From the NCBI RefSeq assembly GCF_030687145.1, contig NZ_CP117460.1, forward strand, positions 3,720,001-3,784,000: a stretch of 64,000 nt of DNA, in the 5' to 3' direction. Below are positions 26,362 to 35,439 of this stretch, one piece after another. The notes under the pieces were generated by a model, which saw only the letters and a program-made list of their open reading frames with translations, searched no databases and was not told the DNA's origin. Position 1 is the stretch's first letter. Each line of letters begins with the position of its first letter. This DNA is from Pseudomonas sp. FP1742. Lineage in GTDB: Bacteria > Pseudomonadota > Gammaproteobacteria > Pseudomonadales > Pseudomonadaceae. The position numbers were made by a program, and so were the translations under genes.

Positions 26362-27810
26362 TCAGATCGGGTAGTGCCGCGGTCCGTTCTGCAAGGTCAC
26401 CCAGCGCAATTGGGTGAAGTGCTCGATGGACGCCTTGCCGCCAAAACTGCCATAGCCACTGGACTTGACCCCGCCGAAAGGCATCTGCGCCTCGTCGTGC
26501 ACAGTCGGGCCGTTGATGTGGCAGATGCCCGACTCGACTCGCTGGGCCAAGGCCAGCGCACGGCCGGTGTCGCGACTGAAGATCGCCGCCGACAAGCCGA
26601 ATTCGGAATCATTGGCCAGACGCAGCAGCTCTTCATCGCCCTCACCGCGCAACACCACCGCCACCGGGCCAAAGGATTCTTCGCGGTACAGGCGCATGGC
26701 ATCGGTGACGCTATCGAGCAAAGTCGGCTGCAGAATACTGCCCTCCAATCGGCCACCCGCGACCAGGGTTGCGCCCTTGTCGAGAGCATCGTCGATCATC
26801 AGTTTGATCCGTTCGCCGGCATTGCTGTCCACCAGGGAACCCAGCACCGAACCTTCCGCACTGGGGTTGCCGGCGGGCAAGGTGGCGATCTTCGCCGCCA
26901 GTTTGGCGACAAAGGCATCGGCCACCTTGGCATCGACGATCAGGCGCTCGGTGGACATGCAGATCTGCCCCTGGTTGAAAAAGGCACCGAAAGCCGCCGC
27001 CTCGACTGCCGCATCCAGGTCAGCATCTTCCAGCACCAGGAACGGCGCCTTGCCGCCCAGTTCCAGCAACGCCGGCTTGAGATGACGCGCCGACAGTTCA
27101 CCAACGATGCGCCCGACATGGGTCGAGCCGGTGAAGTTGACCCGACGCACCGCCGGGTTGGCGATCAGCCGTTCGACAATCGCCGCGGCATCCTGGGGCG
27201 CGTTGCTGATGACGTTGACCACGCCGTCACCGAGGCCGGCGTCCTGCAATACCTGGCCGATCAGCCTATGCACCGCCGGGCTCAGTTCCGACGCCTTGAG
27301 CACCACGGTGTTACCGCAGGCCAACGGCATGGCGATAGCACGGGTGGCGAGGATGACTGGGGCGTTCCACGGCGCGATGCCCAGCACCACGCCGCAGGGT
27401 TGACGCAGGGCCATGGCGAAGCTGCCGGGCACATCCGAGGGAATGACTTCGCCGGTGATCTGGGTGGTCATCGACGCCGCTTCACGCAGCATGTTCGACG
27501 CCAGATGCACATTGAAACCGTACCAGTTGGCCATGGCGCCGGTCTCGCCGGCAGCGGCGATGAATTCCGCGCTGCGGGCCTGCAACTGCTCGGCGGCGCG
27601 CAGCAACCGGGTGCGTCGTTCATTGGGGGCCAGGGCCGCCCAGGTGGGGAATGCCGCTTTGGCCGCAGCCACGGCGGCGTCGGCATCTTCCAGGGTGGCG
27701 GCGGCAACCCGCGACACGATTTCGCCGGTCACCGGATGACGCCGTTCGAAGGTTCGACCGTCTCGGGCGGGGCACGACTGGCCGCCGATCAGCAGGGGCA
27801 CGTCCAGCAT
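26362..27810 (-). CDS. vdh: Vanillin dehydrogenase
   Basis: NAD(P)-dependent aldehyde dehydrogenase that oxidises vanillin to vanillate. At 482 residues it is full length, with the catalytic Glu in LELGGKAPFLVL, the nucleophilic Cys in FNQGQICMSTERL, and the ESFGPVAVV and PFGGVKSSGYG blocks. AGAGGAA precedes the ATG. Its place between ech and fcs identifies the substrate better than the sequence alone would. Confidence 0.93.
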   Translation of the reverse strand: MLDVPLLIGGQSCPARDGRTFERRHPVTGEIVSRVAAATLEDADAAVAAAKAAFPTWAALAPNERRTRLLRAAEQLQARSAEFIAAAGETGAMANWYGFNVHLASNMLREAASMTTQITGEVIPSDVPGSFAMALRQPCGVVLGIAPWNAPVILATRAIAMPLACGNTVVLKASELSPAVHRLIGQVLQDAGLGDGVVNVISNAPQDAAAIVERLIANPAVRRVNFTGSTHVGRIVGELSARHLKPALLELGGKAPFLVLEDADLDAAVEAAAFGAFFNQGQICMSTERLIVDAKVADAFVAKLAAKIATLPAGNPSAEGSVLGSLVDSNAGERIKLMIDDALDKGATLVAGGRLEGSILQPTLLDSVTDAMRLYREESFGPVAVVLRGEGDEELLRLANDSEFGLSAAIFSRDTGRALALAQRVESGICHINGPTVHDEAQMPFGGVKSSGYGSFGGKASIEHFTQLRWVTLQNGPRHYPI

Positions 27811-27939
27811 GGTGATTCCTCTTTATTGTCTTTATCGGGAATACAGTCGAGGGGGTCACAGTAGCGCCAAGGCGCCGGGGCGAACAGCTGGCGGACGCTC
27901 GATCGCCCGGCCAGCTCGCCTTGTTCTCAACGCCAGGGT

Positions 27940-28770
27940 TCAGCGTTTGTAAGCCTGCAAACCGGGCTTGATGCTCTTGTCGTCGAGGAACTGCTTCATG
28001 CCCTGCTCGCGACCGCCTTCGGTGTCCAGCAGGCGCGACTGATCGAGCTTGGCGTACAGGTAATCTTCGTTCTGCTCCCAGGTGAGTTCGCGGCAACGCT
28101 TGAAGCCGTGCTTGGCTGCGCGCAGCACCACCGGGTTTTTCTCCAGCAGGTTACGCGCCAGCTCGATCGTCACCTCACGCAGTTGCGCCAGCGGCACGCT
28201 CTCGTTGACCAGGCCCATCTCGGCGGCTTTCTGCCCGCCGAAGGTCTTGCCGGTCATGATGTAGTACAGCGACTGGCGATGGCCCACGGTGTCAGCCATG
28301 GCCTTGCTCACCAGGTTGCCCGGCGGAATGCCCCAGTTGATTTCCGACAGGCCGAAAGTCGCTTCATCGGCGCAGATCGCCAGATCACAGGCCACCAGCG
28401 GGCTGAAACCGCCACCGAAGCACCAGCCGTTGACCATGGCGATGGTCGGCTTGGCGTACATGCGCAGCAGTTTCCATTGCCATTGAGAGGCTTCGCGGCG
28501 GATTTTTTCCTGAAGGATTTCCGGGCCGGCGTCCACTTCACGGAAGTATTCCTTGAGGTCCATGCCCGCAGTCCAGGCTTCGCCCGCCCCCGTCAGCACC
28601 AGGACACCGGCGTCCGGATCCTGCTCCAGGGTTTCCAGAACGTCGATCATCTCGCGGTTCAGGGTCGGGCTCATGGCGTTGCGTTTTTCCGGACGGTTGA
28701 GGATGACCCAAGCGATGCCTTCCTCGATTTCCACTTTGACCGTTGTCCAGCGACCTTCGTAATTGCTCAT
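27940..28770 (-). CDS. ech: Feruloyl-CoA hydratase/lyase (HCHL)
   Basis: Crotonase-fold enzyme that hydrates feruloyl-CoA and cleaves it to vanillin and acetyl-CoA. With the ATG at 28770, Tyr75, Ser123, Glu143 and Tyr239 fall exactly at the numbered positions known from the Pseudomonas fluorescens AN103 enzyme (AGMDLKEY, GGGFSPL, FGLSEINWG, DYLYA). This fixes the start; an upstream ATG at 28821 would lie inside the promoter. It is the first gene of ech-vdh-fcs-aat and is transcribed from a promoter overlaid by a MarR-type palindrome. Confidence 0.95.
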   Translation of the reverse strand: MSNYEGRWTTVKVEIEEGIAWVILNRPEKRNAMSPTLNREMIDVLETLEQDPDAGVLVLTGAGEAWTAGMDLKEYFREVDAGPEILQEKIRREASQWQWKLLRMYAKPTIAMVNGWCFGGGFSPLVACDLAICADEATFGLSEINWGIPPGNLVSKAMADTVGHRQSLYYIMTGKTFGGQKAAEMGLVNESVPLAQLREVTIELARNLLEKNPVVLRAAKHGFKRCRELTWEQNEDYLYAKLDQSRLLDTEGGREQGMKQFLDDKSIKPGLQAYKR

Positions 28771-28807
28771 GGCGATGCTCTCTTGTTCTTGGCTTGACGA
28801 TGGGTAA

Positions 28808-28844
28808 AAACTAAACTGCAAATATAGTTATGTCAATTAACTAT
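28808..28844 (-). promoter_or_regulatory. ech operon promoter with MarR-type operator
   Basis: On the minus strand TTGACA (28836-28831) and TAGTTT (28813-28808) are separated by 17 bases. ATAGTTA (28824-28830) and TAACTAT (28838-28844) form a perfect inverted repeat with a seven-base centre that contains the -35. This is the geometry of a MarR-family repressor site. The nearby MarR gene is the obvious candidate, with feruloyl-CoA as the expected inducer by analogy with FerR/FerC. Confidence 0.75.
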
Positions 28845-28911
28845 TAATAATATTAACAAAGCATTTTCTGTCCCGAAAACCAATGCGAGTCAGTTAAGCC
28901 GTATTGCGATC

Positions 28912-29051
28912 TGTAGCAGCTGGCGAAGCCTGCGTTTGGCTGCGTAGCAGCCGTAAAATCAGAAATTGCGGTGAGTCAGACAGCGTGCGTCAGCCGGACT
29001 CACGACTGCTTCGCAGCCGAACGCAGCCTCGCGGGCTCGGCAGCTGCTACA
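28912..29051. repeat. REPIN-like inverted repeat, copy A
   Basis: The arms begin TGTAGCAGCTG and end CAGCTGCTACA. About 45 bases on each side pair imperfectly, including GGCTGCG/CGCAGCC blocks. The right half is almost identical to the right half of copy B at 32515-32696. Confidence 0.75.
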
Positions 29052-29145
29052 AAGAGTGCGTCGCGACTGAAGTCGTGGCTATCCCCGGCCAATCTCGGCA
29101 AACTAGATAGCCTTCTTAACCGCCAGCCCGAGGATTCACCCTGCA

Positions 29146-29634
29146 ATGGCCAAGTCTTCCAAGATTGCCGCCGCTCCCGAGGCGCCTGCCGACAGCCCCG
29201 AAACCCAGGCGTCGCTGGACGCAGCCCTCGACGACCTGATCGGTTACGCCATGCGCCGGGCGCAGCTGAAACTGTTCCAGAACCTGATTGGCCGGCTCTC
29301 GGCCCACGACTTGCGCCCGGCGCAGTTCTCGGCCCTGGCGATCATCGACCAGAACCCCGGGCTGATGCAGGCCGACCTGGCCAAGGCACTGGCCATCGAG
29401 CCACCGCAAGTGGTGCCGCTGCTGAACAAACTGGAAAGCCGGGCGCTGGCGGTGCGAGTGCGCTGCAAACCGGACAAACGCTCCTACGGGATTTTTCTCA
29501 GCAAGACCGGCGAAACCCTGCTCAAGGAGCTGAAACTGATCGCTGCCGAGAGCGACATGGATGCCACGTCCGCCCTCGACAGTCAGGAACGCGAAGAACT
29601 GCTCAGGTTGCTGAAGAAGGTCTATCAGGCCTGA
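29146..29634 (+). CDS. MarR-family regulator, probable hydroxycinnamate repressor
   Basis: A 162-residue winged-helix dimeric regulator: SAHDLRPAQFSALAIIDQNPG leads into the recognition region ADLAKALAIEPPQVVPLLNKLESRAL, and the wing holds RVRCKPDKRSYGIFLSKTG. It stands divergent from the ech operon, whose promoter carries a perfect inverted repeat suited to a MarR dimer. FerR- and FerC-type regulators of ferulate genes belong to this family and respond to hydroxycinnamoyl-CoA. The specific role here is inferred from position. Confidence 0.85.
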   Translation: MAKSSKIAAAPEAPADSPETQASLDAALDDLIGYAMRRAQLKLFQNLIGRLSAHDLRPAQFSALAIIDQNPGLMQADLAKALAIEPPQVVPLLNKLESRALAVRVRCKPDKRSYGIFLSKTGETLLKELKLIAAESDMDATSALDSQEREELLRLLKKVYQA

Positions 29635-29640
29635 AACGAC

Positions 29641-30951
29641 TTACCAGATCGGCACGGTGTAGAGCACCAGAAAGCGGGTCTGGTTTTCATCGCGAAACGC
29701 CGCGCCGGCGGGGAAGTCATTGCGATAGATCGACTTGCGCGCCATCAGCCCGACGTTCTTCAGCGGGCCACTCTGGATCACATACCCCAGCTCCATCTGG
29801 AACTCCCGCTCCTTGCGGTCGTCGGCATTCAGCGCCGCCAGTTCGATATGGTCACCGCGCACATAACGCAGCCGGCTCTTCAGGCCGGGCACCCCGGCAG
29901 CGGCAAAGTCATAGTCGTAGATCGCCTGCCAGGTCCGCTCCTTGGCATTGAGAAAGTCCGAGCTCATGGTCAGCTCGCTCATGCCCATCAACTCGGTGCC
30001 TGACACATAGGGCGTCGCGGTGTCACCACTGGAGTGCATATAGCCCAGGCTCAGGCGATGGCCGCCAAAGCGGTAGCCGAACAGCGCCGAGAGGTTGCGG
30101 TTGTCCACCTTGCCGGCCTTGGCGCTGCCGTCCTCGTCGCTGAAAAAACTGCGCAAGTCAGTGGTCAACGTGCCCTCGCCCACCCGCAGCGTGTGCAGCA
30201 AGGCCAGGGTGTTCTGCTGGTACAGATCCGCCACTTCGGCGTGATAGGCACGCAGGCTCAGATCCTTGTTCACCTGGTAATCGCCACCGACATAGGCCAT
30301 GTGCGATGAGGTGGCCGCGCCGTTGAAACGCCGGTTCGGCGAGGCGATGCTCATCGGCTGGTAGTTGGTGGAGTCGCGCTTGTTGATGCGATCGATGTAG
30401 CCAGTGTTGAAGGTCAGCCCGTCGATGTCCTTTGAACTGAGGGTGGTGCCGCGAAACGTCTGCGGCAGCAGCCGTGACGGACTGGCGAAAGCGAACGGCA
30501 GGAAGATCGATACATCGCCGGTCTTCACCGTGGTCTGGGCAAAACGCATCTTGGCGGTCATGGCCAGGCGCGAATACTCGTCCGCCGCACGCTTGTCACT
30601 AGCGGACACCGGCAACAACTCGGTGCCGCTGCGGTCCGGCGACGAGTCCAGCTTGACCCCCATCAGGCCGCGAGCATCAAGGCCGAAGCCGACGGTCCCC
30701 GGGGTAAAGCCCGACTCCATATTCATGATGAAACCCTGGGCCCATTCCCGGGCCGCGGTCTTCGCCCCATCGTCCTTGTAGTCCCGATCCAGGTAGTAAT
30801 TGCGCAGGGTCAAGGTGCCGTGACTGTCATCGATAAAGCCTTCGGCCAGCGCCGGAGTGGCAATCACACTCAAACCCAACAGGGCCAGACGACGTGCGCG
30901 AACAGGTAAGGCTGAGATCGCCGCAAAGGCGTTCCGAGGGAGATTTGGCAT
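29641..30951 (-). CDS. OprD-family outer-membrane porin (aromatic-acid type)
   Basis: An 18-stranded specific porin. A signal peptide ends at about residue 36 (ATPALAEGF), followed by the OprD signature DDSHGTLTLRNYYLDRDY, the REWAQGF segment and a final beta strand TRFLVLYTVPIW. Members of the OpdK-like branch import vanillate and related aromatic acids. The convergent MarR gene is only six bases away, and the divergent gene is an aromatic-acid MFS importer, so a role in hydroxycinnamate or vanillate uptake is likely. Confidence 0.9.
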   Translation of the reverse strand: MPNLPRNAFAAISALPVRARRLALLGLSVIATPALAEGFIDDSHGTLTLRNYYLDRDYKDDGAKTAAREWAQGFIMNMESGFTPGTVGFGLDARGLMGVKLDSSPDRSGTELLPVSASDKRAADEYSRLAMTAKMRFAQTTVKTGDVSIFLPFAFASPSRLLPQTFRGTTLSSKDIDGLTFNTGYIDRINKRDSTNYQPMSIASPNRRFNGAATSSHMAYVGGDYQVNKDLSLRAYHAEVADLYQQNTLALLHTLRVGEGTLTTDLRSFFSDEDGSAKAGKVDNRNLSALFGYRFGGHRLSLGYMHSSGDTATPYVSGTELMGMSELTMSSDFLNAKERTWQAIYDYDFAAAGVPGLKSRLRYVRGDHIELAALNADDRKEREFQMELGYVIQSGPLKNVGLMARKSIYRNDFPAGAAFRDENQTRFLVLYTVPIW

Positions 30952-31272
30952 GTTCGATGTCCACTTATTGTTGTTGTTTTTTGAACGGGATCGTCGGGTT
31001 GCCCCAAGGATCTCCGATCAGAGAATGGAAACGCCTGAGGGTGGCGTCAATCCACAATGACCGATAATCGAACATTAATATTATTATCTATTTTTAAAAT
31101 TCATCCTCCGTCACAGGTCATCACCTTGATTTCAATGTAATTAATGACATTTTTAGGCTGAAAACCTCGACCATTCATTTTTTAGTTATCTTTGTTAATC
31201 TTAATTTCAGCCTGTTATCGCCAGGCTCGCGTTCACCCGTCAGCCCCAACAAAAACAATAATGAGGTTCGCC
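30952..31272. promoter_or_regulatory. Divergent intergenic region between the porin and the MFS importer
   Basis: This 321-base, AT-rich stretch should contain both promoters. A degenerate copy of the ech operator spacing is visible: TTAGTTA at 31182-31188, seven bases, then TAATCTT at 31196-31202. The left half matches ATAGTTA in six of seven positions, the right half poorly. No VanR palindrome is present. The MFS ribosome site GAGG is at its right end. Confidence 0.4.
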
Positions 31273-32499
31273 ATGGACACCCCATCACGTCGCACGACGC
31301 TGACCATCGCCCTGTGTTTTATCGTTGCACTGATCGAAGGTTTCGACCTGCAAGCCGCCGGCACTGCTGCCGCGGGCCTGCGCCAGACCTTTGCCCTGGA
31401 CCCGAAAATGATGGGCTGGGTATTCAGCGCCGGCATTATTGGTTTACTGCCGGGCGCCTTCTTCGGCGGCTGGATCGCCGATCGCATCGGCCGCAAGAAA
31501 ATCCTTATCGGCGCCGTGCTGCTGTTCGGCCTGTTCTCCCTCAACACGGCCTATGTCAGCAGTTTTTCCGGCCTGCTGCTGGCGCGCTTCATGACGGGCC
31601 TGGGTCTGGGTGCCGCCCTGCCCAACCTGATTGCGCTGTGTGCCGAAGCCGTGGGTGAGCGACGTCGCGGCACCGCGATCAGCATCATGTATGCCGGCGT
31701 GCCGTTGGGCGGCGCGCTGGCGGCGGTGGTCGCCATGCTGTTTGCCGAGCATTGGCAGATGACCTTCATCATCGGTGGTCTCGTGCCCTTGCTGGTGGTG
31801 CCGCTGATGGTCCTGCTGCTGCCTGAGTCCAGCGCCTTTCGCCAGCAACAAGGCAGCGTCAACGTGGCGCGCGCGTCAACCGGCCAGGCGCTGTTCGGCG
31901 AAGACCGGACCCGCGTCACCCTGGCGCTGTGGTTGAGCTACTTCTTCACCCTGACGGTGATGTACATGCTGCTCAACTGGCTGCCATCGCTGTTGCTTGA
32001 ACAGGGTTTCAGCAAACCCCAGGCAGGCCTGGTGCAGATGCTGTTCAACATCGGCGGCGCCCTCGGTTCCCTGCTCGGCGGGCTGCTGCTGGATCGCTGC
32101 AACGGCATCAAAGTGGTGCTGTTTGTCTACACCGGGTTGCTGGCGGCGCTGGCCGGGGTCGGCCTGTCGGTGGGCATCGTCCCCATGGCCATCGCCGGTT
32201 TTTCCGCTGGGTTATTTGTGATGGCCGCACAGCTGGTGCTTTACGCCCTGGCACCGCCGTCGTACCCGACCTCGGTGCGCGCCACCGGTGTTGGCGCGGC
32301 GGTGGCGATCGGTCGCCTCGGATCGGTGGCCGGGCCCTTGGCCGCCGGGCAGATTCTGGCGGCCGGGGCCGGCACCACCGGCGTTTTGCTTGCGACCTCG
32401 CCTGGGCTGCTGATTGCAGCACTGGCGATCATCAGCGTGATTGCCCGTTCGGCCGAGCCGCCGTTGCGTACGGCGAACCCGATTGCGGATAAAACCTGA
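31273..32499 (+). CDS. MFS aromatic-acid:proton symporter (AAHS family, VanK/PcaK-like)
   Basis: A twelve-helix importer of 408 residues. The AAHS hallmarks are EGFDLQAAG in helix 1 (normally GYD/GFD), GGWIADRIGRKKIL in loop 2-3, ARFMTGLGLGAALPNLIALCAE in helix 4-5, and LGGLLLDRCNGIK in loop 8-9. ATG 31273 with GAGG seven bases upstream matches the family; 27 upstream codons show no similarity. It is divergent from an OprD porin within the ferulate/vanillate region, so hydroxycinnamate or vanillate uptake is the probable role. Confidence 0.9.
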   Translation: MDTPSRRTTLTIALCFIVALIEGFDLQAAGTAAAGLRQTFALDPKMMGWVFSAGIIGLLPGAFFGGWIADRIGRKKILIGAVLLFGLFSLNTAYVSSFSGLLLARFMTGLGLGAALPNLIALCAEAVGERRRGTAISIMYAGVPLGGALAAVVAMLFAEHWQMTFIIGGLVPLLVVPLMVLLLPESSAFRQQQGSVNVARASTGQALFGEDRTRVTLALWLSYFFTLTVMYMLLNWLPSLLLEQGFSKPQAGLVQMLFNIGGALGSLLGGLLLDRCNGIKVVLFVYTGLLAALAGVGLSVGIVPMAIAGFSAGLFVMAAQLVLYALAPPSYPTSVRATGVGAAVAIGRLGSVAGPLAAGQILAAGAGTTGVLLATSPGLLIAALAIISVIARSAEPPLRTANPIADKT

Positions 32500-32514
32500 C
32501 CGGGGCGCCCTCCT

Positions 32515-32696
32515 TGTAGCAGCTGCCGAGCCTGCGTGACTGCGTTCGGCCGTAGCAGCTGTCGAGCTTGCGAGGCTGCGTTCGGCTGCGAAGCAGTCGT
32601 CAAACCAGAACTTGCGGTACGTCTGGCAGACCGCATCAGCCGGATTCACGACTGCTGCGCAGCCGAACGCAGCCTCGCAGGCTCGGCAGCTGCTAC
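32515..32696. repeat. REPIN-like inverted repeat, copy B (two left arms)
   Basis: This has the same family of arms as copy A (TGTAGCAGCTGCCGAGCCTG at the left, GGCTCGGCAGCTGCTAC at the right), but the left arm is present twice in tandem (from 32515 and from about 32551). It fills the gap between convergent MFS and amidase genes and ends eight bases before the amidase stop. Confidence 0.75.
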
Positions 32697-32704
32697 CGAT
32701 CGTG

Positions 32705-34165
32705 TTACAGCGTGGTGCGCCTGCACGCATTCACCGGCGGTACGCGCTGCCGCCAGGGCTGAGCCTGCTCCAGTTGTGCGGCCAGGCTCAGCAAGGTCGC
32801 CTCTTCGCCGAAGCGGCCGGCGAAGTGCGCGCCCATGGGCAAGCCTTGCGGGCTCCAGTGAAGCGGCACCGACATTGCCGGTTGCCCACTGGCATTGAAC
32901 AACGCGGTAAACGGCGAGTAACCGTGGAAGCGCTCGATCAACTCATCGAGACTCAAGCGGTCGTCCCGCAGGTCCAGCTCGCCGATCAGTACCGGTTCAC
33001 GGGTCAGGGTCGGGCTGAGGATCAGGTCGTAATCCCGCATGAACAGCGCCAGTTGCCGGCCCAGGGCATGAATCCACTCCACCGCTGCCGCGTATTGCGC
33101 GCCACTGACCCTGCCCTTGTCGCGCAGAATGATCCGCGTACGGGCTTCCAGCTCCTCGGGCTGTACAGGCGCGCCACGCAATTGGCCCAACAGGTCGACG
33201 TAGTTTCGCGTGCTGGCACCGATGATAGTGAACACCTGGTCAAGAAACTCAGGCAGCACCACCGGTAAACGGGCGGGTTCTACCCGATGCCCCAGCGACT
33301 CACACAGGCTCGCAGCCTGACGCACCGCCTCCAGGCTTTGTGTGGAAGTCGGCCAAGACCCGATCTGCTCCACCAGGGCGATACGCATTGGCCGCGGAGT
33401 CTGTTGTACAGCAGTCACATACGGTTGCGCCGACAGCGGCGCAGCATAGGGCGCACCCAAATCGATTCCCGCCGTGGCGTCGAGCAAAGCCGCGCTGTCA
33501 CGTACCGATAAGGTGATGCAGTGGTTGGTGCCCATGCCCGCCCAGCCCTCGCCTATCATTGGCCCGGAGGGCAGCAAGCCACGGCTTGGTTTGAGGCCGA
33601 AGACTCCACAGCAGGACGCCGGCACCCGCAACGAACCACCGCCGTCATTGCCATGGGCAAACGGCACTACCCGCGCCGCCACCAGGGCCGCTGCCCCGCC
33701 GCTGGAGCCGCCGGCGCTGTGCTCGGTGTTCCACGGATTGCGGGTGGCGCCGAAACGTGTCGACTCGGTGGAATAGGATGTGCCGAACTCCGGTGCCGTG
33801 CTGGTGCCAACGATCAGGCAACCGGCGCGGCGCAGGCGGATCACCACCTCGGATTCGAAATCGGCGCGGGCCCCGCCCAGCGCCAGCGAGCCATTGGTCA
33901 TTGCGGCGCCCTGCACCGGTGTGAACAGGTCCTTGATCAAGGTCGGCACACCGGCAAACAGCCCGTCCCGAACCTGAAGTTCGAGCGCCGCCTCGCGGGC
34001 CTTGTCGTAGAGCCGCTCGGCCACTGCGTTGAGTTGCGGTTCAACCCGCTCCAGTCGCTCGATGACGGCGTCGACCAGCTCCACGGGCTGCACTTCTCCA
34101 CGCCTGACCCAAGCGGCCAGGCCGGTGGCGTCTTCCTTGTCCAACAGCTGCTGGATGTCTTGCAT
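32705..34165 (-). CDS. Amidase-signature-family amidase
   Basis: A cytoplasmic amide hydrolase of 486 residues. The Ser-cisSer-Lys triad is present: Lys78 in TLIKDLF, Ser154 in GGSSGG and nucleophile Ser178 in DGGGSLRVPASC. The Ser154-Ser178 spacing of 24 is that of the family. There is no signal peptide. GGAG precedes the ATG. It is last in an operon with an MFS transporter and an SphA-type outer-membrane protein, which suggests hydrolysis of an imported amide. The natural substrate is not evident; an aryl or aliphatic amide is possible. Confidence 0.9.
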   Translation of the reverse strand: MQDIQQLLDKEDATGLAAWVRRGEVQPVELVDAVIERLERVEPQLNAVAERLYDKAREAALELQVRDGLFAGVPTLIKDLFTPVQGAAMTNGSLALGGARADFESEVVIRLRRAGCLIVGTSTAPEFGTSYSTESTRFGATRNPWNTEHSAGGSSGGAAALVAARVVPFAHGNDGGGSLRVPASCCGVFGLKPSRGLLPSGPMIGEGWAGMGTNHCITLSVRDSAALLDATAGIDLGAPYAAPLSAQPYVTAVQQTPRPMRIALVEQIGSWPTSTQSLEAVRQAASLCESLGHRVEPARLPVVLPEFLDQVFTIIGASTRNYVDLLGQLRGAPVQPEELEARTRIILRDKGRVSGAQYAAAVEWIHALGRQLALFMRDYDLILSPTLTREPVLIGELDLRDDRLSLDELIERFHGYSPFTALFNASGQPAMSVPLHWSPQGLPMGAHFAGRFGEEATLLSLAAQLEQAQPWRQRVPPVNACRRTTL

Positions 34166-34181
34166 GTTTGATACTCCGGAT

Positions 34182-35429
34182 CTATTTCAATGACGAATGG
34201 GTGGATGGCACGGAAGAGTTCGAGCGGCGGCGCGATAACCCGGCGATCGCCCAAAGCAACGCGGCAGCAAGACTGGCAAAGGCCAGCCATTCGATGGCGT
34301 GACGCAGGTCGCCGGCAAACGCGCCGAGCATCGCCACCACCAAGGGGCTGACGAACTGACCGAAATACAGGCACGCGGTGAAGCCTCCCAATCCCCGACC
34401 ACGGGTTCGAGCACTCAAGGCCTCCATCATCGGCGCCATGACATTGGGCACCAGCAATCCCGCGCCCAGGCCATGGATCACCACCGCCAACAGCACTTGG
34501 TTGTAGCTTTGCCCGCGCATCAGCAACCACAACCCGAGCGCCAGCAACAGCAGTAACACCGCATTGGTACCGGCGATCCCCAAGCGTCGACGCAGCAGCG
34601 GCCAGGCCAGGGAACCGCCCAGGGTGGCCAGCAGGCTCAAGCCGGCGGACAGGCCAATTAGGGTGCTGGATGTGACCCCGAGACCCACCAGCAAAATGGG
34701 CGTCTGTACCGGCACCACAAAGCTCAGCACCATGCCGACGAGGATCAGCAGATATCCCAACACCAGCGGCAGAATCGCCACCCGCTCCGGTCCCTGAACC
34801 TCAACGGACGGCTGCGTACGAACCGGCTCCCAGAGCACCTTCACCATGGCCGGCACCAGCAGCAGCGGCAGCAAATAGAGGAGGAACGGCAAGCGCCAGG
34901 AGTGCTCGCCCAAAGCGCCACCAACGACGAAGAACAACGCACCGACCAAACCGATGGTGACCACCTGACGATTGATGTAGCGCAACCGTTCCTCGCCCTG
35001 CCAATAGTCGCCGATCAGGGTCGCGCAACAGGTCATCACCGCCGCCTCGGCCACCCCGAACAGCAGGCGCACGGCGACGATGGACTGCAGATCTCCCAGC
35101 ACTGCCGGCAACGCGCCGAGCAAGGCATAAAGCAAGGTGGCGATCACCAGCAACGCCTTGCGCCCGACTCGATCGGCGAGCCAACCGGCCAAGGGCGCGC
35201 ACACCGCAATCGCCAGCGCCGGTCCGGTGACTGCCAGTGGCACCAGCAGGTCGGCCCGGGAAGTGAGCGGCCCGAACTCGGCACCGAGTTTGGGCAGGAT
35301 CGGCGCGATCATCACCGAGCCCATGATGGTCAGGCTGCTGCCCAGCACCAGCACCAGCCCTTCGCGACGTCCCGTGGCCTGACGCACGACAGACGTCGCC
35401 AGGGTTGAAGCGCAATGCACAGAAGTCAT
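34182..35429 (-). CDS. MFS transporter of the amidase operon
   Basis: A twelve-helix inner-membrane transporter of 415 residues. Typical MFS motifs are GWLADRVGRKALLV in loop 2-3 and RLLFGVAEAAVMTCCATLIGDYW in helix 4, with a second repeat starting near residue 220. GAGGA lies eight bases before the ATG. It is flanked within about 15 bases on both sides by the SphA-type gene and the amidase, so all three are probably co-transcribed. Import of the amidase substrate is inferred, although export cannot be excluded. Confidence 0.87.
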   Translation of the reverse strand: MTSVHCASTLATSVVRQATGRREGLVLVLGSSLTIMGSVMIAPILPKLGAEFGPLTSRADLLVPLAVTGPALAIAVCAPLAGWLADRVGRKALLVIATLLYALLGALPAVLGDLQSIVAVRLLFGVAEAAVMTCCATLIGDYWQGEERLRYINRQVVTIGLVGALFFVVGGALGEHSWRLPFLLYLLPLLLVPAMVKVLWEPVRTQPSVEVQGPERVAILPLVLGYLLILVGMVLSFVVPVQTPILLVGLGVTSSTLIGLSAGLSLLATLGGSLAWPLLRRRLGIAGTNAVLLLLLALGLWLLMRGQSYNQVLLAVVIHGLGAGLLVPNVMAPMMEALSARTRGRGLGGFTACLYFGQFVSPLVVAMLGAFAGDLRHAIEWLAFASLAAALLWAIAGLSRRRSNSSVPSTHSSLK

Positions 35430-35439
35430 GGTCCGGTCC

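Noticed and set aside
22980..27864. Three long plus-strand frames (482, 519 and 522 residues) across the aat-fcs-vdh region
   Set aside because: They are complementary-frame shadows of the well-supported minus-strand genes and show no domain of their own.
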